Shown: positions 1 to 6,279, counted from the first letter of the stretch. The stretch: 6,279 nt of DNA from an uncultured Porphyromonadaceae bacterium (GCA_947177595.1 CAMWUZ010000101.1:1-6279), one strand, 5' to 3'. Notes: generated by a model from the letters alone, not told the origin. Program-made: numbers and translations.

Positions 1-7
1 TGAAAGA

Positions 8-40
8 AAGACCGCTAACTCATTGAGAATTAGCGGTCTT
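8..40 (-). terminator. Intrinsic terminator of the tRNA-Phe transcript
   Basis: Bases 8-18 and 30-40 form a perfect 11-bp stem (AAGACCGCTAA against TTAGCGGTCTT), and the inner bases 19-21 and 25-27 (CTC/GAG) can add three more pairs after a small bulge. Read on the minus strand, the stem begins 3 bases after the mature end of the tRNA and is followed by the T-rich run TCTTTCA up to the window edge. This fits a Rho-independent terminator for the single-gene tRNA unit. The T-tract is interrupted by C, so it may be less than fully efficient. Confidence 0.8.
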
Positions 41-43
41 CTG

Positions 44-116
44 TGGTGCCACCAGGAATCGAACCGGGGACACAAGGATTTTCAGTCCTTTGCTCTACCA
101 ACTGAGCTATGGCACC
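44..116 (-). tRNA. tRNA-Phe (anticodon GAA)
   Basis: The minus strand folds as a complete 73-base tRNA cloverleaf. It has a 7-bp acceptor stem (GGTGCCA/TGGCACC) with discriminator A, a D arm GCTC-AGTTGGTA-GAGC, an anticodon stem AAGGA/TCCTT around the loop CTGAAAA (anticodon GAA, phenylalanine), a 5-base variable region GTGTC, and a T arm with loop TTCGATT. The 3' CCA is not encoded: the bases after the discriminator read CAG, so CCA must be added by the nucleotidyltransferase. The T stem CCCGG/CCTGG has one C-T mismatch at the middle pair (standard positions 51-63). All other stems pair fully. It is a single-gene unit with its own promoter and terminator, divergent from birA. Confidence 0.97.
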
Positions 117-133
117 ATCATTTTTTTGCTTTG

Positions 134-149
134 CGCAAGGTTGCTTGCG
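134..149 (-). other. Hairpin in the tRNA-Phe 5' leader
   Basis: CGCAAG (134-139) and CTTGCG (144-149) form a 6-bp stem with a 4-base loop. It lies between the predicted -7 element and the mature tRNA 5' end at 116, so it would sit near the 5' end of the precursor. An A-rich unpaired linker (minus strand, bases 133-117) then leads to the RNase P site. There is no T-run after it on the minus strand, so it is not a terminator. A role in stability or processing of the leader is inference only. The surrounding sequence is rich in TTGC repeats, so a chance hairpin is possible. Confidence 0.4.
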
Positions 150-160
150 GTTTTGCGTTG

Positions 161-191
161 CAAAGGTAGATGTTTGTTTTTTTATATGCAA
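161..191 (-). promoter_or_regulatory. Promoter of tRNA-Phe, Bacteroidetes type
   Basis: On the minus strand the -7 element is TACCTTTG (168 down to 161), an exact match to the Bacteroidetes consensus TAnnTTTG. A TTG (191 down to 189) lies 20 bases upstream and fits the -33 element. Transcription would start around base 154-156, giving a leader of roughly 40 bases before the tRNA. The element match and spacing are seen in the sequence. Its use as a promoter is inferred from the family consensus. Confidence 0.7.
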
Positions 192-282
192 GTCTTTTGG
201 CGTTTTTTTGTTGCCTTTTTACGCAATCACCATACTTATAGGCTTTTACAAGATTAAAATACCTGATGTTATATATTTTGGG

Positions 283-290
283 TATCTTTG
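283..290 (+). promoter_or_regulatory. Probable -7 element of the birA promoter
   Basis: TATCTTTG matches the Bacteroidetes -7 consensus TAnnTTTG exactly and lies 15 bases before the birA ATG. I see no convincing TTTG/TTG -33 element at the expected distance (around 259-264, which reads ATACCT), so the promoter may be weak or depend on another factor. If used, the 5' untranslated leader would be only about 7-10 bases, too short for a normal ribosome-binding site. It points away from the tRNA-Phe promoter, so the 117-305 gap is a divergent promoter region. Confidence 0.5.
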
Positions 291-305
291 CGTAAAGTTT
301 AGATT

Positions 306-1046
306 ATGGCTAAAGCTAAGATTATCTGGGTCGATGAGACCGAAAGTACCAACAGTGCGCTTGCTGACCTTGCCCGCAGAGGTGAGGCTACAGACGGCAC
401 CGTACTCGCCGCGAGGGCGCAGAGCGCCGGGCGGGGTCAGAGAGGTAACAGTTGGGAGAGTGCTCCCGGCATGAATCTCACCTGCTCCATTCTTTTTGCA
501 GGACGCAGTTTTGATGTAGCGCAGCATTTCCATGTGAGTGAGGCTGTTGCTCTTGCCGTTGCAGAGATCGTGGATGATGAGCTTTCCGGCTGTAAGGAGA
601 ATGTGAGCATGAAGTGGCCCAATGACATTTATGTGGGGGATAAAAAGGTCTGTGGCATATTAATTGAGAATGTGCTGACAGGCTGGATTATCGAGCGCTG
701 CATAGCCGGCATCGGCGTGAATATCAATCAGGAAGTCTTTTTGAGCGATGCCCCAAATCCGGTGAGTCTTCGGCAGATTGACGGCAAGGTAAGGGATGTG
801 AATGCGGTTCTGGAGCGAATTGCAAACCGCGTACTGGAGAACATTGCTCTCGGTTCTGCAATTCATGAGCGGTATATGGAGCGGCTATGGCGCAAGTATG
901 GCTACCATAGCTACTATGACCATCTGACCGGTGAGAGAATTGAGGCGCGAATCGCTGATGTTCTACCCTGCGGACATCTTATACTCGCACTCCCCTCCGG
1001 CGAGCAACGCGAGTATGCCTTCAAGGAGGTAAGCGCCCTTATCTAA
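306..1046 (+). CDS. birA: Biotin--[biotin carboxyl-carrier protein] ligase, monofunctional
   Basis: A 246-residue cytoplasmic enzyme that activates biotin with ATP to biotinyl-AMP and transfers it to the carrier-protein lysine of biotin-dependent carboxylases such as acetyl-CoA carboxylase. Family motifs appear in order: the ESTNS substrate motif (13-17), the biotin/AMP loop GRGQRGNSW (42-50) followed by PGMNL, the KWPND motif (103-107) with the expected active-site lysine, KKVCGILIE (113-121), and GIGVNIN (135-141). A small C-terminal domain (about 198-246) ends in FKEVSALI. The N-terminal helix-turn-helix domain of the 321-residue E. coli BirA is absent, so this is the Group I type and should not repress biotin genes. 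An in-frame TAG at 300-302, one codon upstream, fixes the start at 306. No Shine-Dalgarno is visible, as is usual in Bacteroidetes. In the biotin loop, Q45 stands where E. coli BirA has Arg118. Confidence 0.95.
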   Translation: MAKAKIIWVDETESTNSALADLARRGEATDGTVLAARAQSAGRGQRGNSWESAPGMNLTCSILFAGRSFDVAQHFHVSEAVALAVAEIVDDELSGCKENVSMKWPNDIYVGDKKVCGILIENVLTGWIIERCIAGIGVNINQEVFLSDAPNPVSLRQIDGKVRDVNAVLERIANRVLENIALGSAIHERYMERLWRKYGYHSYYDHLTGERIEARIADVLPCGHLILALPSGEQREYAFKEVSALI

Positions 1047-1094
1047 GAAACTATAACAGCTACCCCGGCAGACAGCTACTACAAGTCAAATAAA

Positions 1095-1125
1095 AAAGAG
1101 AAGGCTCATCAAAAGCCTTCTCTTT
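1095..1125. terminator. Bidirectional terminator between convergent birA and the susCD operon
   Basis: Bases 1095-1106 and 1114-1125 form a perfect 12-bp stem (AAAGAGAAGGCT / AGCCTTCTCTTT) with a 7-base loop. On the plus strand the stem's own CTCTTT is followed by AATTT. On the minus strand it runs into TTTTTTATTTG, a stronger U-tract. It therefore lies 48 bases after the birA stop and about 95 bases after the lipoprotein stop, and can end both converging transcripts, with the leftward operon served better. Confidence 0.85.
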
Positions 1126-1130
1126 AATTT

Positions 1131-1208
1131 CAACCGATTCATTAAAATCAATGCATTGGGAGTTTTGAAATATTATTTCTCAACTCATCTTACGGTTGAT
1201 GGGCAACC
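1131..1208 (-). other. Possible alternative-pairing segment in the operon 3' untranslated region
   Basis: In the leftward transcript, GGTTG (1208-1204) can pair with CAACC (1198-1194) as a local 5-bp hairpin with a 5-base loop. The same CAACCG (1198-1193) can instead pair over 6 bp with CGGTTG (1136-1131), just ahead of the terminator stem. The two pairings exclude each other. The matches are short and may be chance. Apart from this, I see nothing but AT-rich spacer in 1126-1221. Confidence 0.25.
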
Positions 1209-1221
1209 TTAATTTAATTAA

Positions 1222-1671
1222 CTATTTATAATAGTCTTCAACAGCTACTGTCCATACTTTCTTTGTACCGTTGGCGGCAGTCACCTCGTATTGATTCGGT
1301 TTACTCCAGTCTCCGGGTATTCCGAGTTTGGGAGACTCGCCCAAAGGTTTGATAACAGCCGCTGTAGAGATGTCAAGTGTCACAACCACCTTCTTGAGCG
1401 TCTCAAAGTCTTGAGACTGCTGCTCATCGAGAGTTGAACCGATTGCATACAGTATTGTGAACACCTGCTCTTCATCATCAATATCAATCGCTCTGGCGAT
1501 TCGTTTCTGCTGAACGTTGCCGGCAGCGTCAATCCAGCGATAATATATCTGCCCACCAGTGATATCAGCGCCGTCAAACTCTTCTTCGGGATCATCGATG
1601 CCACTTGTAAGACAGCTTGTGAAGCATACCATCGACAAGAGAGCTAAAAACGGAATTATATATCTTTTCAT
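1222..1671 (-). CDS. Small surface lipoprotein of unknown function, last gene of the susCD operon
   Basis: A 149-residue protein with a lipoprotein signal peptide: basic MKR, a hydrophobic stretch (about 4-18), and lipobox FTSC with the lipidated Cys at 20. An acidic stretch follows (IDDPEEEFDGAD, about 25-36), in line with the negatively charged export signals of Bacteroidetes surface lipoproteins. The mature part (about 40-149) looks like one small beta-sandwich. Its C-terminal motif, PKLGIPGDWSKPNQY (114-128) then VTAANGTKKVWTVAV (130-144), resembles the ends of DUF5018-related and cadherin-like domains that recur in lipoproteins beside SusC/SusD. That assignment is from memory and unconfirmed. 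A TAG two codons upstream of the ATG fixes the start. The gene begins 22 bases after the susD-like stop and is surely co-transcribed. It sits where SusE/SusF-like glycan-binding proteins often lie, but is far shorter. A role as an accessory subunit of the SusCD complex is inference. Confidence 0.85.
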   Translation of the reverse strand: MKRYIIPFLALLSMVCFTSCLTSGIDDPEEEFDGADITGGQIYYRWIDAAGNVQQKRIARAIDIDDEEQVFTILYAIGSTLDEQQSQDFETLKKVVVTLDISTAAVIKPLGESPKLGIPGDWSKPNQYEVTAANGTKKVWTVAVEDYYK

Positions 1672-1693
1672 TTTCTATCTTTATTAAAAGTTA

Positions 1694-3646
1694 TTACCAT
1701 CCGGGATTCTGTATGTGATCAAGACCGTATGCTTCGCGAGTATTGAGGAAGCTCTGAGGAATCGGGAAGAGGTAGCGACGGTCTGTGAATGTTCTGCTTG
1801 CTGAATTAAGCAGTGTCATCTGATTGATGATGAATGCAGTGCGATCGCGGTTGATCTCGATCTTGTAAACCGGGCAATCCAAATCCTTGATAACCGCACC
1901 GGGGGCACGACCGTAGTTGGCGTCACCACCATATTTACCCCAACGGAGATAACTGAAGTAAATATCATTGGCTTCATAAGCCATTTCAACACGACGCTCG
2001 CGGATATAATCAGCCCATGCGTCAGCAAGGTTAGCTGCCTTTGATGCGGGGAGCTTGCCATGTACGGTACGGGTGTTATTCAGAGCGGCAACAGCGCTTG
2101 CAGCATCACCCTTGCAAAGGTATGCCTCGGCAAGATTCAGATAAGCCTCACCTGAGCGAGCAATGACATAGTGGAAGCCGGTATTTCTTGAATGGAATAC
2201 TCTGGCAAGGTCGGTTACTGTATTTTTACGCCAGTAGTAACCGGTTGTAGTGCAATACCAACCACCGTCCTCTTTGTCGCGGACACCCATAGAGAGGTTA
2301 CCGGCGAGATTCATGGTAACATACTGACCCATCCACTTGTTTTTATCGTACACAATGGTTGCAGCCATACGGGCATCACGGTTTCCATAGATGATATCAG
2401 AAATATCTTTGTCGGAATCGGGATCGTTAAGTGTAGCATAGCGTGTGGCTGCGGGATATGATGAGTTGAGCTGAAGGAAATCCTGTGGTGTGGGGATTCG
2501 GCGGAGTTCACCGTTGGTGCGCTCGTATTCGTCAATCTCACCTGCCTGGGTAATGCTTAGAGGATCGTGTTCTGTAACAGCATTCAGATATTGGCTTGTC
2601 TCCCACCAGTTCTTAGCCTCTCCGGTAGCCTCATCGATAGCGAGATACTGGTCAACAAGATCCTGTGTCGGCCAATAAATGCCCCAACATTCAAAAGGCC
2701 TGCCTTCATCACCCTGAATCACAAACTGATTCGGACAGAGAGAAACAAGAACATCATCAATAGATACGTTGGGATATGCGCGGATAAGTTCGGAATAACT
2801 GCCGATTGTTGTATTCTCACTCATGCGATAGTATCCCCAAAGTATTTCAGAGGCGTTAGCATCGGTTTCGTTGAACATACCTTCGTAGTTGGGCGTAAGA
2901 GCGGGACCGTTAGTGGTAACGTCCTTAGCATAGGTGATTGCTTTATCAAGATATGCGGCATCACCGGTGTAAGCGTAAGCCTGCAGGCAAGCACGGCTTG
3001 CAATTACCTCGGCAGCATATCTGGTAGGTAATCCTGAAGAAGCGATTTCCGGAAGATCGGGAATTGCAGCATCAAAGTCTTCCATCACCAATTTGTAGCT
3101 TTCAGCAACAGAAGCGGTCATTGGAATGTCAGCCTTGAGGCTGTCGGCTTCTGTGAAAACTTCTCTGACAGGCACGAAACGACCCATTGTTTTAGTCTGG
3201 TAATAGAACACGAGTCCACGGAGGAATCTGCCGTGAGCAACGAGTTCATCAGCTTCACCTTGAGTGAATTTAGTGCTCTTCTGCGCCTCCTGGATAATAA
3301 GGTTGCACCGGCGCAGGGTTCCGAACAGATTGATACCGAAGTCGGTATTCTGGCTTAATCCAAGTTCGGTAGCGACTCCGTCAATAGTTCCACCCACCTG
3401 GTCACACTGTGCTCCGTTAGGTGTACGTGCTTCCCAATCAGCACATGAGCCACTTCCGGCATAATCCGCATTTAAAAGAACTGTACTATAAGTGCCGGCA
3501 ACAAACGCATCTGCGGTAGATTTGCTGCCCCAAACATCCTCGGAAGTGAAATCCGTAGTGGGATGGGTATCGAGAGTGTCCTGACAGGAAGATAGTCCGA
3601 ACAAGCTGAGCCCGATAAGCGGAATTGAAATATATTTAAGTTTCAT
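1694..3646 (-). CDS. SusD/RagB-family nutrient-binding outer-membrane lipoprotein
   Basis: A 650-residue surface lipoprotein expected to lie over the SusC-like channel encoded upstream and to capture its ligand, usually a glycan or peptide. It has a signal peptide with lipobox LSSC (Cys at 21), then the typical SusD start CQDTLDTHP. The N-terminal helical part carries FLRGLVFYYQTKTMGRFVPV (141-160), a standard SusD signature. TPR-like helices follow, including GEAYLNLAEAYLCKGDAASA (499-518). Further family marks are YIRERRVEMAYEANDIYFSY (547-566) before LRWG, YLFPIPQSFL (625-634), and the terminal QNPGW. At 650 residues it is somewhat longer than many SusD proteins; the stretch from about 300 to 480 is rich in aromatics (W321, W325, W347, W348, W463, Y469-W472) that could form the ligand site. 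The start lies 26 bases after the susC-like stop and is supported by the signal peptide. The substrate cannot be deduced. The protein has ten cysteines including the lipidated one, more than I would expect for a SusD protein. Confidence 0.97.
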   Translation of the reverse strand: MKLKYISIPLIGLSLFGLSSCQDTLDTHPTTDFTSEDVWGSKSTADAFVAGTYSTVLLNADYAGSGSCADWEARTPNGAQCDQVGGTIDGVATELGLSQNTDFGINLFGTLRRCNLIIQEAQKSTKFTQGEADELVAHGRFLRGLVFYYQTKTMGRFVPVREVFTEADSLKADIPMTASVAESYKLVMEDFDAAIPDLPEIASSGLPTRYAAEVIASRACLQAYAYTGDAAYLDKAITYAKDVTTNGPALTPNYEGMFNETDANASEILWGYYRMSENTTIGSYSELIRAYPNVSIDDVLVSLCPNQFVIQGDEGRPFECWGIYWPTQDLVDQYLAIDEATGEAKNWWETSQYLNAVTEHDPLSITQAGEIDEYERTNGELRRIPTPQDFLQLNSSYPAATRYATLNDPDSDKDISDIIYGNRDARMAATIVYDKNKWMGQYVTMNLAGNLSMGVRDKEDGGWYCTTTGYYWRKNTVTDLARVFHSRNTGFHYVIARSGEAYLNLAEAYLCKGDAASAVAALNNTRTVHGKLPASKAANLADAWADYIRERRVEMAYEANDIYFSYLRWGKYGGDANYGRAPGAVIKDLDCPVYKIEINRDRTAFIINQMTLLNSASRTFTDRRYLFPIPQSFLNTREAYGLDHIQNPGW

Positions 3647-3660
3647 TTGAATGAATTCAA
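3647..3660. repeat. Inverted repeat touching the susD-like start codon
   Basis: TTGAAT (3647-3652) and ATTCAA (3655-3660) are perfect inverted arms separated by GA, in the 26-base gap between the susC-like stop and the susD-like ATG (3646-3644). In the transcript this gives TTGAATTCATTCAA directly followed by ATG, able to form a weak 5-bp hairpin with a 4-base loop. It could affect translation of the second gene or be a small processing site, but it is short and AT-rich and may be chance. Confidence 0.35.
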
Positions 3661-3672
3661 TATGATTAGTAA

Positions 3673-6279
3673 TTAGAATCCTAAATTGAGTGTCATAGCG
3701 ATTACACGCTCTACAGGATAGCCATAGTTTTCGGCAGAAGCAGTTTCCGGATCAATACCGAATTTCTTGACCGGAGATATGGTGAAGAGATTTTCACCCG
3801 AGAATCCGAGACGGGCACGTGAAAGCCACTTGACATTCTTGAGCAGCTTATATTTGAAATCGTAGCCGAACTGGAGGTCTTTGAGACGAACATACTGAGC
3901 GTTTGCAAGCCAGAAGTCGCTGGACTGATAGTTGTTATTGGAGTTGTTTGCAGTATTACTCATCAGACGGGGGAAGAGGGCGTCGGTGTTGTCGGGACGC
4001 CAGTAGTTTGTCTGATAGTCAAACACTACGGGGAGCTGTCCGGTCTGACCGGTCTGCATTCCTGCAGCAGCAGGGAGGTAAATGTTGAATTTGGTTGAAC
4101 CCTGGAAGAGAGCTGAAAGGTAGAAACCTTTGTATCCGAAGTGCATATTGATACCGAACTGACCGTGAGGTGAGCTCTGTGAACCGCGTAAACGGTAGTC
4201 GGCAGAGGTGATCTGACCGTCACCGTTTGTATCCTCATATCTGATATCACCGGGGCGCATATATCCGGAGTTGAATGCATTTACATATCCGACGCTGTTG
4301 TAAATTTCTTCAGCGGATGTGTAGTAGCCGAGGTTATGCAACATATTTCCGTAGTAGTCCTCTTTGCGACCCTGCTGGCGGGTGTAAGGATTCATTTTCT
4401 GAGCTTCAGCTTCGTCAGCGATGCATGCCCAGAGTGAATTGTACATGGTGAAGTTAGCTGTAATATCATAGGTGAAGTCACCAGCGATGTCATGCCATCC
4501 GAGCTGGAATTCCCAACCTGCACGGCGGTATTCGCTGTCAGATTTCACTTTGGGCATGGCGATACCGATAATATTGTTGAGATAGCTTTCACCGGTGGGA
4601 GCAACGAGATATCCTTTGGTCGAGTAGTAGAAATAGTCGATTGAACCGTTGAGGCGGCTGCCGAGGAAACCGAAGTCAAGACCTATGTCGGTTTGACGGG
4701 TGGTGTACCAAGTCAGGTCGGGTGAAGGGAGCGCACCTTCGCTGAATGTGGGATAGAACTTACCGTTAACCACATATCCCTGGTTGTTTAGCGAATATGA
4801 AGAGAGGTAAGCGAAACGTCCGGCAGAGGTGTCAAGACCGGTCTCACCGTAAGAAGCGCGGAGCTTGAGGTTGTTGATGATGTTGCGCTCCACCAGGCTC
4901 TGCATGAACTGCTCCTGAGTGATACGCCAGCCGGCAGAACCGCTGAAGAAAGCTCCCCAACGTTTGCCCGGAGCGAAACGGTCTGAACCGTCATAACGGA
5001 TACTACCTTCAACGAGATAGCGGTTATCATAGTTATATTTAACCTGTCCGATCCATGCGGCGCGACCGAGTTCGGCTTCGCTACCGCCGTTTGACTGGTT
5101 TTCTTCGGGACCTACACCAAGCTGAGGGATGTTGAACTGATAGTTGATGCGTTTTTCCCATCCGCTTTCGCTCCATTCGTAGTAATCCTCATAACCTGCG
5201 AGTGCAGACACAGAGTGCTTGCCGAATGTGTGGTTATATTCAACGAAAATCTGGTTAGTATAAGCGTATCCGGACCAAGCCTGATGAGTGAGCTGAGATT
5301 TGTTGTCGTATGAGGGCACATCAGAATCCCAGTCATATTTGCCGGCATCTTTCTGCCAGTTTTTCTGAGTGTTAGAGTAGTAGCGGTAGTTTCCTGAATA
5401 ACGGATCTTGAGCCCATCTACCCATAGACAATCCCAGATAAGATCACCCTTACCGTTGATAACAGCATATTTATTGCGTAGGAAACCTGCATCTTTTGCA
5501 GTTTCTGCAACAGGGCTGTCGGTGGTGTTATAGGGAAGCCCGAGGCTGTTGTAAGCGGGAATGAGCGGGCTCTTGTTGTTGATGTGGGAGAATACTCCGT
5601 AATAGCTGTTTGCTGTAGATGTTGAGGGAGTGGATTCCTTCTGATAGTAACCGTCGATAGCGGCATTTACATGCAATCCGATTTCTTTAAGATATACATT
5701 ATCGGAAATACGGAAATTTGTACGCTTCATCCAGTTGTTGTCGTTGCGGAACAGTGACTGCTGGTCGGTATGTGAGAGTGAAACAAAGTATTTGTTCATC
5801 TCGTTACCTCCCGACAGACGGACAGCGTGTTTTGTCTGCGGCGCCCAGTTGCGAAGCACCGCCTTACGCCAATTGGTGTTGCTGTATGTAAGAGGCTCTG
5901 AGCCGTCTTTCATCTTCTGGATAGCCGCTTCATCAAAATAGGGTGTGAGTCCTTCGCTTTCGCGGGCTTTATTAATCCATTCGGCACGATCCCACACATT
6001 CATCTGTTCAGGCCAGATATTGGGCTGAGACCATGAAGCGTTGAAGTCATATTCAACAGTGGCTTTACCAAGGCTGCCGTTATAAGTTGTAACCTGAATG
6101 ATACCGTTAGATGCTCGTGAACCGTAAATAGCGGTTGCAGAAGCGTCTTTAAGAATAGAAATGTCCTTGATGTCATCAGGAGCGAGGTTGGCGAAGTCAT
6201 CTTCCGTGCGGATAATACCGTCGATAACGTAAAGAGGAGTACCTCCGCCACGTATGCTGACTGAAGGACGGTTGTTGAT
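3673..6279 (-). CDS. SusC/RagA-family TonB-dependent outer-membrane transporter, 5' end outside window
   Basis: The frame is open from the window edge to the TAA at 3673, giving 868 residues of a protein usually about 1000-1100 long. The missing start should hold the signal peptide, the carboxypeptidase-regulatory-like domain, the TonB box and the beginning of the plug. The visible part opens inside the plug: SVSIRGGGTPLYVIDG (6-21), then DIKDISILKDASATAIYGSR (36-55), then ASNGIIQVTT, the hallmark of SusC plugs. The rest is the 22-strand-type barrel, with the conserved loop DTNGDGQIT (683-691), an EF-hand-like acidic motif common in this family, and a C-terminal strand ending in the Phe used for outer-membrane insertion (MTLNLGF). 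It would import a ligand held by the SusD-like partner, powered by TonB-ExbBD. The first Met in frame at 6003 is internal, not the start, because the plug motifs lie upstream of it. Specificity cannot be read from the sequence. The promoter and any regulator lie outside the window. Confidence 0.97.
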   Translation of the reverse strand: MNNRPSVSIRGGGTPLYVIDGIIRTEDDFANLAPDDIKDISILKDASATAIYGSRASNGIIQVTTYNGSLGKATVEYDFNASWSQPNIWPEQMNVWDRAEWINKARESEGLTPYFDEAAIQKMKDGSEPLTYSNTNWRKAVLRNWAPQTKHAVRLSGGNEMNKYFVSLSHTDQQSLFRNDNNWMKRTNFRISDNVYLKEIGLHVNAAIDGYYQKESTPSTSTANSYYGVFSHINNKSPLIPAYNSLGLPYNTTDSPVAETAKDAGFLRNKYAVINGKGDLIWDCLWVDGLKIRYSGNYRYYSNTQKNWQKDAGKYDWDSDVPSYDNKSQLTHQAWSGYAYTNQIFVEYNHTFGKHSVSALAGYEDYYEWSESGWEKRINYQFNIPQLGVGPEENQSNGGSEAELGRAAWIGQVKYNYDNRYLVEGSIRYDGSDRFAPGKRWGAFFSGSAGWRITQEQFMQSLVERNIINNLKLRASYGETGLDTSAGRFAYLSSYSLNNQGYVVNGKFYPTFSEGALPSPDLTWYTTRQTDIGLDFGFLGSRLNGSIDYFYYSTKGYLVAPTGESYLNNIIGIAMPKVKSDSEYRRAGWEFQLGWHDIAGDFTYDITANFTMYNSLWACIADEAEAQKMNPYTRQQGRKEDYYGNMLHNLGYYTSAEEIYNSVGYVNAFNSGYMRPGDIRYEDTNGDGQITSADYRLRGSQSSPHGQFGINMHFGYKGFYLSALFQGSTKFNIYLPAAAGMQTGQTGQLPVVFDYQTNYWRPDNTDALFPRLMSNTANNSNNNYQSSDFWLANAQYVRLKDLQFGYDFKYKLLKNVKWLSRARLGFSGENLFTISPVKKFGIDPETASAENYGYPVERVIAMTLNLGF

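Noticed and set aside
131..138. TTGCGCAA palindrome as an operator for tRNA-Phe or birA
   Set aside because: It is only 8 bases, in a TTGC-rich segment downstream of the tRNA promoter, and no regulator gene is nearby.
109..474. Plus-strand reading frame from the tRNA end into birA
   Set aside because: It overlaps the tRNA, the divergent promoters and the birA start in another frame, and has no family features.
246..533. Minus-strand reading frame opposite the start of birA
   Set aside because: It lies antisense to the conserved BirA biotin loop and has no recognisable domain.
2567..3031. Plus-strand 154-codon reading frame opposite the susD-like gene
   Set aside because: It is wholly antisense to a well-supported coding region and its translation shows no recognisable domain and an unnatural cysteine/isoleucine-rich composition. 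It is a shadow frame.
4788..5666. Several short minus-strand frames within the SusC-like gene
   Set aside because: They overlap the SusC-like barrel in other frames and have compositions (Ser/Thr/Leu rich) typical of out-of-frame readings.
3673..6003. Start of the SusC-like gene at the Met codon at 6003
   Set aside because: The same frame stays open to the window edge and encodes the classic plug motifs (IRGGG, PLYVIDG, ILKDASATAIYGSR) upstream of that Met, so the true start lies outside the window.
1..6279. A new defence, mobile or CRISPR-type system in the window
   Set aside because: I searched by eye for transposase or integrase motifs, terminal repeats, regularly spaced repeats and toxin-antitoxin-like small gene pairs, and found none. 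The genes are housekeeping or a standard nutrient-uptake operon.

Overview
The window looks like chromosomal DNA from a Bacteroidales bacterium. Three things point there: a SusC/SusD pair typical of the phylum, promoter elements of the Bacteroidetes type (TAnnTTTG at -7), and start codons preceded by A/T-rich sequence instead of a clear Shine-Dalgarno. A gut family such as Muribaculaceae or Bacteroidaceae is plausible, but the sequence alone does not fix it.

Left part (1-305): a tRNA-Phe gene (anticodon GAA) lies on the minus strand. It has its own terminator hairpin (8-40), a short leader containing a 6-bp hairpin (134-149), and a good -33/-7 promoter (161-191). A divergent, less complete promoter (283-290) faces right toward birA.

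Middle (306-1221): a complete biotin-protein ligase gene without the N-terminal DNA-binding domain lies on the plus strand. It is followed by a strong 12-bp hairpin (1095-1125) that ends both the rightward birA unit and the leftward operon. A small possible alternative-pairing segment (1131-1208) sits between that hairpin and the last operon gene.

Right part (1222-6279): a leftward operon of three genes in the order susC-like (5' end cut off by the window edge), susD-like, and a 149-residue lipoprotein. The gaps are only 26 and 22 bases, so co-transcription is very likely. The SusC-like protein is a TonB-dependent outer-membrane channel. The SusD-like lipoprotein would cap it and bind the nutrient. 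The small lipoprotein occupies the place where SusE/SusF-type surface binding proteins are often found, but it is much smaller and its function is unknown. No enzyme, regulator or sugar-specific gene is visible, so the substrate cannot be named.

I saw no mobile element, CRISPR array, pseudogene or broken gene. Most of the window is ordinary. The points most worth a second look are the small lipoprotein, a natural glutamine at the BirA position equivalent to E. coli Arg118, the inverted repeat touching the susD start codon, and a mismatch in the tRNA T-stem.
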